This document shows, piece after piece, positions 1 through 5,586 of a stretch of DNA of 6,768 bases (position 1 is its first letter; every line of letters begins with the position of its first letter). The translations under genes and the position numbers were made by a program. This DNA is from Cesiribacter sp. (lineage in GTDB: Bacteria > Bacteroidota > Bacteroidia > Cytophagales > Cyclobacteriaceae): assembly GCA_030147305.1 (NCBI GenBank), contig JASLAE010000306.1:1-6768 (forward strand), read 5' to 3'. Below the pieces are notes generated by a model. That model searched no databases. It had not been told where the DNA came from and worked only from the letters and a program-made list of their open reading frames with translations.

Positions 1-25
1 CGACGAAGCCATGTAGCTGCCTGCC

Positions 26-427
26 TCAATGGTCATGCATTACAAAAATTACCCCTATTTCGCTAATAACTTCTTCTTTCAGTGCCTCGAGTTTCCATGC
101 ATTTTCTTTTGCTGAACGCTCTGGCGCCAGGATTGCTTTCAGATTAACCTGTAAATAAAGGTTGTCAGTGTATTTGAACCTGATTGCTTCTAAGCTCCCA
201 GCTTCAGTGGTTTGATAGTTTATCTCTGAATAGCCTTTCGCTTCTTCACTGCTGATAAATTCAGAAACAGTTTTTCCTTTGAACTTAGCCTTATCCATGG
301 CCATTAGATGGTCTAAGTTAATGCTGTCATTTATAAGTGCCGGCGCCTGTGCTATGGCTGATAAATTCATCGCATTTGTTCCCAAGGCAAGGAAGAAGAT
401 AACCAGGCCTAAAAAGTACTTTTTCAT
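26..427 (-). CDS. Small secreted protein of unknown function
   Basis: I do not recognise this 133-residue protein. It begins with two lysines and a strongly hydrophobic stretch (residues 4-15), followed by small residues with plausible signal-peptidase I sites near residues 18-28 (TNA, then AQA), so it is probably exported to the periplasm or outside. There is no cysteine for lipidation. The mature part is about 105 residues, mixed charged and aromatic, with no catalytic motif I can name. The ATG at 425-427 is preferred over an in-frame TTG two codons upstream (431-433), because MKK opens a standard signal peptide. No clear ribosome binding site is visible, which is usual for Bacteroidota. 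It is divergent from the glutamate dehydrogenase gene and its stop lies 25 bases from the window edge, so any downstream partner is out of view. It is a credible gene because of the signal peptide and unbroken frame; function unknown. Confidence 0.7.
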   Translation of the reverse strand: MKKYFLGLVIFFLALGTNAMNLSAIAQAPALINDSINLDHLMAMDKAKFKGKTVSEFISSEEAKGYSEINYQTTEAGSLEAIRFKYTDNLYLQVNLKAILAPERSAKENAWKLEALKEEVISEIGVIFVMHDH

Positions 428-498
428 ATTCAATAAGTTTCTTAAAGTGCATTTATGAATTCAACTTATTGTAGTACAGCAGAAAGAGTGCCAGGAAA

Positions 499-512
499 TG
501 AAAGCGCTTTAA
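499..512. promoter_or_regulatory. CG-centred palindrome resembling a LacI-family operator
   Basis: The 14 bases TGAAAGCGCTTTAA contain the perfect palindrome AAAGCGCTTT. They match the Bacillus CcpA cre consensus TGWNANCGNTNWCA at all defined positions except the C at position 13. CG-centred palindromes of this shape are typical of LacI/GalR-family regulators. It sits about 70 bases upstream of the minus-strand small gene and about 150 upstream of the glutamate dehydrogenase gene, so either could be controlled. CcpA itself is a Firmicutes protein; here the binder, if any, would be another family member. A chance palindrome is possible. Confidence 0.3.
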
Positions 513-519
513 GAAAAAT

Positions 520-547
520 TTTAGCAGTAGCTGCTGCAGCTGCTAAA
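520..547. repeat. Inverted repeat with 8-bp stem
   Basis: TTTAGCAG at 520-527 is the exact reverse complement of CTGCTAAA at 540-547. The 12-base middle can add pairs (GC at 530-531 with GC at 536-537), and an alternative hairpin pairs AGCAG (523-527) with CTGCT (531-535). Read on the minus strand the stem is followed by a short run of five T, so it could act as an attenuator or terminator ahead of the small secreted gene. It could equally be a protein binding site. No function is shown. Confidence 0.4.
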
Positions 548-663
548 TGTTGTTTTAAGCATTTTGTGTTAGGGTCTTGGGGCTGTAATCACTAAAAGAA
601 TAAACAGTAGTCTGCTAATTCTGATTAATGAGTAAGTAAAGACTCATCAAGAATCATCTCAAT

Positions 664-2082
664 ATGGAAACAGTACCCAATTACAGTTTTTTCAATGACG
701 TTTGTGATTTTGTAGACAGCGCCGCCCGATATACAAATTATCCCACGGGATTAATAGAACAAATCAAGCAGTGCAACAGCATCTACAAATTCTTTTTCCC
801 AATTATGCTGGACGATGGCAGTTACCAGGTGATAGAGGCCTACCGGGTTCAGCACTCGCACCACAAGATGCCAACCAAAGGAGGAATACGTTATGCAGAA
901 ACTGTAAATGAGGATGAGGTAAAAGCACTCGCAGCACTGATGACCTACAAATGTGCTTTGCTGAATGTGCCATTTGGCGGGGCGAAAGGTGGTGTTAAGA
1001 TTAACATATCGCATTACGACAGCAGAACACTGGAACGGATTACCCGCCGCTACACCATGGAGCTGATTAAAAAGAACTTTATAGGCCCTGCGCTGGATGT
1101 TCCGGCACCCGACTATGGAACAGGACCCCGGGAAATGGCCTGGATTTACAGCACTTACCAGGAGTTTTTCCCCGGTACAATCAATGCCTCAGGTTGCGTT
1201 ACAGGAAAGCCGCTTACACAAAGTGGTATAAACGGGCGTAACGAAGCAACAGGCATGGGCGTTATGTTTGGCTTGCGGGAAGCCTGCAGCATGACAGAAG
1301 ATATGAAAAAGCTGGGCCTTACCCCCGGACTGGCCGGTAAGCGGGTTATTGTTCAGGGACTAGGAAATGTAGGCTATCATAGTGCTAAATTTCTGCAGGA
1401 ACAGGGAGCACTGATCATTGGCATTGCCGAATATGAAGGAGGCATTTTGGATGAAAATGGCCTTGATGTAGATGAAGTTTATAAGCATAGAAGAGAATCT
1501 AAAAGTATCCTCAATTTCAGGAACAGCCAGAATGTTAAGAATTCTTTAGAGATGCTGGAATTAGACTGTGATATTCTGGTGCCTGCTGCGCTGGAAGGTC
1601 AGGTTACCAAAGAAAATGCAGCCAGAATTAAAGCAAAGATAATTGGAGAAGGCGCAAATGGCCCTGTAACTGCCGATGCAGAAGAAATTTTAAATAGCCG
1701 GGGCGTTATGCTTATCCCCGATATGTACCTGAATGCTGGTGGTGTTACGGTGAGTTACTTTGAATGGCTGAAGAACCTGAGCCGTGTGCAACTAGGCAGA
1801 ATTGACCGCCGCTATAATGAATTAAATAATCAACGACTGGTAGATGCGATTGAAAAAGCCAGCGGGGTGAAGCTTACCACAGAGATGAAAAAAGAAATAG
1901 TGGTGGGCGCAAGTGAAAGGGATCTTGTAAAATCCGGGCTTGAAGAAAGCATGGTGACGGCTTATCACACTAATCTGGAAAAACGAAATCAAAAGAATCT
2001 GCCGAATCTGCGAACAGCCGCCTTTGTTGTTGCCCTAGACCGTATAGCCGCCAATTATATAGAACTGGGTTTATTCCCCTGA
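664..2082 (+). CDS. Glutamate dehydrogenase (Glu/Leu/Phe/Val family), with antenna-length insertion
   Basis: This cytoplasmic enzyme interconverts glutamate and 2-oxoglutarate plus ammonia using NAD(P). The 472 residues show the whole family pattern: K72 in PTKGG, K96 in MTYK, the catalytic lysine K108 in GGAKGG, and D150 in DVPAPD. Next come the CVTGKP segment (178-183) and the Rossmann loop QGLGNVG (231-237), with E256 at the end of the second strand. The substrate-pocket S364 lies in VTVSYFEW. An acidic residue at 256 allows NAD use, but cofactor choice is not settled. The VPAPD, EGANGP and YLNAGGVTVSYFEWLKN blocks closely resemble animal GDH as I recall it. Residues 372-447 are about 39 longer than in Bacillus RocG-type enzymes (see findings). 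The ATG at 664 begins an unbroken frame; no Shine-Dalgarno is visible. It is followed by its own terminator, so it is probably transcribed alone. The leucine/valine dehydrogenase alternative is less likely, given the length and the lysine set. Confidence 0.95.
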   Translation: METVPNYSFFNDVCDFVDSAARYTNYPTGLIEQIKQCNSIYKFFFPIMLDDGSYQVIEAYRVQHSHHKMPTKGGIRYAETVNEDEVKALAALMTYKCALLNVPFGGAKGGVKINISHYDSRTLERITRRYTMELIKKNFIGPALDVPAPDYGTGPREMAWIYSTYQEFFPGTINASGCVTGKPLTQSGINGRNEATGMGVMFGLREACSMTEDMKKLGLTPGLAGKRVIVQGLGNVGYHSAKFLQEQGALIIGIAEYEGGILDENGLDVDEVYKHRRESKSILNFRNSQNVKNSLEMLELDCDILVPAALEGQVTKENAARIKAKIIGEGANGPVTADAEEILNSRGVMLIPDMYLNAGGVTVSYFEWLKNLSRVQLGRIDRRYNELNNQRLVDAIEKASGVKLTTEMKKEIVVGASERDLVKSGLEESMVTAYHTNLEKRNQKNLPNLRTAAFVVALDRIAANYIELGLFP

Positions 2083-2108
2083 TATACTTTAATAAATCTT
2101 TTTTGAAT

Positions 2109-2144
2109 AACCGCCTGCATGATTTTAATGTAAGGCGGTTTTTT
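2109..2144 (+). terminator. Intrinsic terminator of the glutamate dehydrogenase gene
   Basis: AACCGCCT (2109-2116) and AGGCGGTT (2133-2140) form a perfect 8-bp stem, which CAT/ATG inside the 16-base loop can extend. A run of six T (2139-2144) overlaps and follows the stem. It starts 27 bases after the plus-strand stop codon. The T run overlaps the stop codon of the convergent lipoprotein gene (2143-2145). Read on the minus strand the hairpin is followed by TTATTC and not by a T run, so it is a weaker terminator in that direction. Confidence 0.85.
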
Positions 2145-3081
2145 ATGGTGTTAGGGAGGGTATCAGGTAATTTTGCATCCACTCCCAGGCATCTGGCATC
2201 AGTTCCTCCCCGCCCTGCAGCAGGGCTACTGCCTCCACCTCCGGCAACAGGAACAGATAAAAACCATCTCCTTTCCAGTAGAGCACTGGCTGCTTTCGGC
2301 CTTTGGCCATCAGTCTGTAATAATTCCATCCATAGGCCTTTGTACGGGCGCCTGTAGAAGGCGCATAGGCGGGTGCAAGTACATGTTGTATCAACAGGTC
2401 TGGCAGCAGCTGCTTGTTGGCCCAGCGGCCCCTACGAACCCACAGGCTCCCCAGCTGTAACACAGCATGCGGGTGTAGACACAAAGACCCCTCCTCCCAT
2501 TTATAATCATCAATCTGCAGCGGTTCAAACAAATATTCTTCCGCAGCCAAGCCCTGAGAAAGGCCTGCTTTATTTTCAATCATTTGCTGAAAAATAGCGG
2601 TTTGTTGCTGCTGTAGTGCAGTATCAACTGGCCAATCAATTGATCCAAATGGCACTGCAGAAGCTGCCAGGTCATTTGGGTAAAGGGCCTGTAAGGGAAT
2701 TAATGCACGCGGAATATGCGTGTTACGCTTATACAGACTGCCTAATAATGCTCCCGTATAGGCTGGAAATAAGGATCCCGTGCAGAGCAGTGCAGTAGAA
2801 TCAAGCTCATAATACTCTTCAAGAACCAGTTTTTCCTGCTGCATTACTACAATACCTGCGGGTGCATGGGTACTGAGGCGTGAAACAAAGGCTTCTGCCA
2901 GATCTTCCTTTTTAAGCTTTGCAGTAGGTATACCAGCGGTAGCGGTTGTGGGAGGCTTGTACAGGTAAGGTGCTGGTTCCAAAGTGTCGGCGCCCTGTAC
3001 CTCCTGGGCAGGAGGCTCTTCTGAGCAGGAAAGCAGCAAAAGAATACTCAACGTACAAAAGAGAGCGTATAGCGTCTTCAT
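2143..3081 (-). CDS. Lipoprotein with a degenerate serine beta-lactamase-like domain
   Basis: The 312-residue protein starts with a lipoprotein signal: MKTLYALF, a leucine-rich core and the lipobox LLSC with C19. The residues after the cysteine, SEEPP, are acidic like the surface-export signals of some Bacteroidota lipoproteins, so outer-surface display is possible. A linker rich in P, T and A runs to about residue 58. The rest follows class C beta-lactamase / serine hydrolase order: GIVVMQQEKLVLEEYY (76-91), SLFPAYTGALLG (103-114), AAEEYLFEPL (179-188), HAVLQLGSLWVRRGRWANKQLLP (205-227), YGW (250-252) and YWKGDGFYLFLLPEVEAV (268-285). The expected SxxK is SLFP, the Y-x-N region reads QQQQ, and the segment between them is short, so hydrolase activity is unlikely. 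The ATG at 3079-3081 is chosen because the lipoprotein signal begins there; an in-frame GTG at 3153 would add 24 residues in front of it. It is convergent with the dehydrogenase gene. Family assignment comes from motif order, not a search. Confidence 0.8.
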   Translation of the reverse strand: MKTLYALFCTLSILLLLSCSEEPPAQEVQGADTLEPAPYLYKPPTTATAGIPTAKLKKEDLAEAFVSRLSTHAPAGIVVMQQEKLVLEEYYELDSTALLCTGSLFPAYTGALLGSLYKRNTHIPRALIPLQALYPNDLAASAVPFGSIDWPVDTALQQQQTAIFQQMIENKAGLSQGLAAEEYLFEPLQIDDYKWEEGSLCLHPHAVLQLGSLWVRRGRWANKQLLPDLLIQHVLAPAYAPSTGARTKAYGWNYYRLMAKGRKQPVLYWKGDGFYLFLLPEVEAVALLQGGEELMPDAWEWMQNYLIPSLTP

Positions 3082-3502
3082 AAAAATACCCACAAAGGCC
3101 CCTAAGGGTTTTGTCAAACCTCCTATAAGACACGTTTTGAGCTGCCCGTCCACATCAACCCTCCACTGTTAACACCCCAGTTTCCTGGAATGACCCTGAA
3201 TTACTTCAGGATTGAGGCCCGGTTTCTCCGGTAGGCTTCACTCGTTATTAGTATAATTGTTAAGTTTGAAAAACGTATAGGGCCAATGTGGGCTATATTT
3301 TTATATCTTACTTCCTTTTGGTCTACAAATGTAAATACATTATGGAAGAAAATAATTTCCTGCCACTCAAATTTTCTTTCTTAAAAGAAGTGAATGTTAG
3401 GTTTTTTAGGGCATTTACTTGTATTTCGTCTATACGGGCTTTTTTTTTACTACCTGATCCCGCATTAACAATTTTTGCCCAACAGCGGTTGTGCTTCTTT
3501 AT
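3082..3502. other. Gene-free stretch between divergent genes
   Basis: These 421 bases separate the divergent lipoprotein and aminotransferase genes and should hold both promoters. I see no convincing gene: the open frames here are short, lack signals and overlap in several directions. The notable content is the hairpin triplet at 3177-3231. The right part (about 3241-3502) is AT-rich and includes a nine-T run at 3440-3448 without a strong stem before it. No promoter matches the Bacteroidota TTTG / TAnnTTTG pair well enough to call. Confidence 0.5.
3167..3231. repeat. Three tandem small hairpins next to TGTTAACA; possible IS21-type end remnant
   Basis: Three perfect short inverted repeats follow one another. 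CCAG/CTGG has a 4-base loop (3177-3188), CCTGAA/TTCAGG a 4-base loop (3195-3210), and CCGG/CCGG a 5-base loop (3219-3231). Read on the minus strand they form units of about 21-22 bases (hairpin plus linker such as GGGTCATT), and the first two loops become GAAA and GTAA, both GNRA tetraloops. The series ends in GGGGTGTTAACA on the minus strand, that is TGTTAACACCCC from 3167 on the plus strand. IS21-family elements, as I recall, have TG...CA ends with several short internal repeats of this style. No transposase or second end is visible, so this would be a solo remnant. A structured leader RNA of the minus-strand gene is the alternative. Confidence 0.5.
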
Positions 3503-4603
3503 ATGAGCAAGAACATCTACTTTACAGTTGGCCCCTCCGAAATGTTTTTTTCTGTGGAGATGCACATGAAAGAGGCATTCAGAAAACAGATACCTTCCAT
3601 GAGCCACCGGGGCACTGCTTTTCAGAATCTTTACCGCCATGCGGCAGGCCACCTGCGCGAGCTGCTGCAGTTACCGGAAAGCTATTATGTGCTATTTATT
3701 AACTCGGGCTCAGAAGCCTGGGAACGCATTCTGCAAAGCTGTGTCGAAAAAAAATCCTGCCACCTGGTCAATGGTGCATTCTCCAAGCGTTTTGCACAAA
3801 CTGCGCAGGAGCTCGGCCTCGAAACAGAAATTGTGGAAGCTGCAGATGGCCAATGTTGTCAGCCCAAAAATTTGCTGCTCTCTAACGACAGTGAATTATT
3901 AGCACTCACCTACAATGAAACTAGTACTGGCGCCATGCAGCCGGTGCAGGATATTGTAGACATACGCAAAGGCTTTCCGGATACACTGCTCGCCGTGGAT
4001 GTGGTATCAGCGGCACCTTATATAACCTTTCCTATCGAAGCAGTAGACAGCCTATTCTTCTCCGTACAGAAAGGATTTGGTCTGCCTGCTGGTCTGGGGG
4101 TGCTGATTGTAAATGAAAGCTGTCTTTCCAAAGCTTCTAAAAAGCAGGAAAGTGGTAAAAGTGTAGGTGCTTTTCACAGCCTCCCCAGCCTGATAGAAAA
4201 GGCAGAAGTTTATGAAACGCCAATAACGCCCAATGTGCTTGGAATCTATTTACTGGGTAAAGTGGCAGAGGAGATGAATATGAAAGGCATTGAGCAGATA
4301 CGCCGCGAAACCGATCAGAAAGCAGCCATTCTGTATCAGGCCCTGGAAGACTGCCAGTACATGGCACCATTTGTGGAAAAAAAGAACTGCAGGAGTAAAA
4401 CCACCATTGTTGCTGCATTGCATGACCCCCTGCAACACAAAGCCCTGATGGAGTTCCTGGCAAAGCAAAAGCTGGAGGTTAGTGGCGGATATGGAAAGTA
4501 CAAGGATAAGCATATTCGTATCGCCAACTTTCCCGCACACTCAAAAGAACAGATGGAGCAGCTGGCCGATGCAATTATTGCGTTTAAAAAAGTAGAAGTT
4601 TAA
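3503..4603 (+). CDS. Class V PLP-dependent aminotransferase (SerC / alanine-glyoxylate group)
   Basis: This is a cytoplasmic fold-type I transaminase of 366 residues, the usual length of the family. Visible motifs are FTVGPSEM (7-14), SHRG (34-37), YNETSTGAMQP (137-147), the cofactor aspartate D166 in AVDVVSA, and the Schiff-base lysine K190 in SVQKGFGLPAGLGV. Near the end GGYG is followed by HIRIANF, whose arginine probably binds the substrate carboxylate. SHR and the SerC-like helix after TPNVLGIYL point toward phosphoserine aminotransferase. However, the region after NSGSEAWE lacks the arginine that SerC has in GGARG for phosphate binding, and the end looks more like alanine-glyoxylate/serine-pyruvate enzymes. 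The substrate is therefore undecided. The ATG at 3503 is preferred to a GTG at 3491, because family proteins begin just before the FTVGP motif. The next gene starts 16 bases after the stop, implying cotranscription. Confidence 0.88.
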   Translation: MSKNIYFTVGPSEMFFSVEMHMKEAFRKQIPSMSHRGTAFQNLYRHAAGHLRELLQLPESYYVLFINSGSEAWERILQSCVEKKSCHLVNGAFSKRFAQTAQELGLETEIVEAADGQCCQPKNLLLSNDSELLALTYNETSTGAMQPVQDIVDIRKGFPDTLLAVDVVSAAPYITFPIEAVDSLFFSVQKGFGLPAGLGVLIVNESCLSKASKKQESGKSVGAFHSLPSLIEKAEVYETPITPNVLGIYLLGKVAEEMNMKGIEQIRRETDQKAAILYQALEDCQYMAPFVEKKNCRSKTTIVAALHDPLQHKALMEFLAKQKLEVSGGYGKYKDKHIRIANFPAHSKEQMEQLADAIIAFKKVEV

Positions 4604-4619
4604 AAATTCTTTTAACTGA

Positions 4620-5555
4620 ATGTACCCAATAAAAAGGATTCTGGTAGCGCTGGATTTAACTGCAATGGATGTCGAGCTTATTCGTTTTGCGGCTTTCGTC
4701 CTTAAAAATACACCAGCAGACAGGCTTTACTTCGTTAACATAATCCGAAAATTTCATATACCGGAAAGTGTCATGAAAGAATTTCCTGGCCTGGTAGATA
4801 CTGCAATTGGGGAAAGAAAGGAAAAGATGATGTCCGTGGTGCAGGATAATTTTGACATGGACGATGTGAAAAAAAAGCAGGTTAAGCTTCAGTATATTGT
4901 AAAAGATGGCGCACCAGCCAAAAAGCTATTACAGATTGCACAGGATTCTGATATAGACCTGATCATTGCAGGACGCAAAGTATCTCTTGAAGGTAGTGGT
5001 GTAATGGTACAACGCTTGGCACGCAGGGCTGCCTGCAACCTGCTGATTGTGCCTGAAGGAAGTGAACCAAACATTCGCAAAATCCTGATACCTTCAGACT
5101 TTTCAGAACATTCTGAACTTGCCTTGGAAACAGCAGTAGACATTGCAAGACTTACCGGAACCAATGTTCAGCTGGTGGTGCAGAATGTATATAATGTACC
5201 CCCCGGTTACCATTATTCCGGCAAAAGTTTCGAAGAGTTTTCAGCCATCATGGAGAAGCATGCCAGAAAGGAATACAAAACCTTCATCAAAAAGATCGAT
5301 CTAAAAAATCAGAAAATAAAAGACGTTTATTCATTGGACAAGAATGATAACCTAATGTCTGATATCTATGATAAAGCCATAGAGATTGAAGCAGATATGA
5401 TTATCATAGGCGCGAAGGGAAGAACAGCAGCAACTGCCCTGTTCCTGGGTAGCATTGCAGAAAGGGCAATTCAGATGAATTCACGTTTTCCGCTGCTGGT
5501 GGTAAGGCCCAAAGGCCAAAATGCAGGATTCTTCGATTTTATCATGGATATATGA
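4620..5555 (+). CDS. Tandem-domain universal stress protein (UspA family)
   Basis: Two UspA domains in 311 residues make this an intramolecular version of the usual Usp dimer, probably cytoplasmic. Domain 1 (about 3-146) starts with KRILVALDLT and ends with CNLLIVPEG; domain 2 (about 152-298) starts with RKILIPSDFSEHSELAL and ends with FPLLVVRPK. Domain 2 has the complete ATP-binding signature G-x2-G-x9-G-S: G264, G267, G277, S278. In domain 1 the same place reads GRKVSLEGSG (118-127) and does not fit that signature, so one half probably binds nucleotide and the other may be structural. Both domains keep the D at the end of the first strand (D12, D160). It lies 16 bases after the aminotransferase and 31 before the trehalase gene, as in an operon. 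The molecular role of such proteins is generally stress survival; no specific partner can be read from the sequence. The first ATG at 4620 directly precedes the first strand. Confidence 0.93.
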   Translation: MYPIKRILVALDLTAMDVELIRFAAFVLKNTPADRLYFVNIIRKFHIPESVMKEFPGLVDTAIGERKEKMMSVVQDNFDMDDVKKKQVKLQYIVKDGAPAKKLLQIAQDSDIDLIIAGRKVSLEGSGVMVQRLARRAACNLLIVPEGSEPNIRKILIPSDFSEHSELALETAVDIARLTGTNVQLVVQNVYNVPPGYHYSGKSFEEFSAIMEKHARKEYKTFIKKIDLKNQKIKDVYSLDKNDNLMSDIYDKAIEIEADMIIIGAKGRTAATALFLGSIAERAIQMNSRFPLLVVRPKGQNAGFFDFIMDI

Positions 5556-5586
5556 GATAAGTTTGCTGCTACAAAAATGATCTTTT

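Larger units (their letters stand above)
428..663. promoter_or_regulatory. Divergent intergenic region with likely promoters
   Basis: These 236 bases separate the starts of two divergent genes, so promoters for both must lie here or nearby. The region holds a 10-base perfect palindrome (501-510) and a larger inverted repeat (520-547), listed separately. A TTTG at 563-566 followed 19 bases later by TA (586-587) has the spacing of the Bacteroidota -33/-7 promoter, but the rest of the -7 box (TAnnTTTG) does not match, so I do not call an exact promoter. Confidence 0.4.

Noticed and set aside
563..593. TTTG-N19-TA as a Bacteroidota promoter for gdh
   Set aside because: The spacing is right, but the -7 box reads TAATCACT and matches TAnnTTTG only at TA; too weak to call.
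751..1014. Minus-strand open frame inside the glutamate dehydrogenase gene
   Set aside because: It is antisense to a strongly conserved coding region and shows no signal, domain or low-complexity reason to be a gene.
1970..2357. Open frames on both strands over the gdh end and the lipoprotein C-terminus
   Set aside because: They run through the terminator and overlap two supported genes; the proline/glycine-rich translations are those of shadow frames.
3440..3448. Run of nine T as a possible terminator
   Set aside because: Only a 3-bp stem (CGT/ACG) lies directly before it, and no plus-strand gene ends upstream; it is more likely AT-rich leader sequence.
3288..3652. Short open frames on both strands around the start of the aminotransferase
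   Set aside because: They overlap each other and the conserved aminotransferase N-terminus, and have no recognisable motif.
4137..4540. Minus-strand open frames within the aminotransferase gene
   Set aside because: They are antisense to a conserved enzyme, several frames overlap each other, and no gene-like feature is seen.
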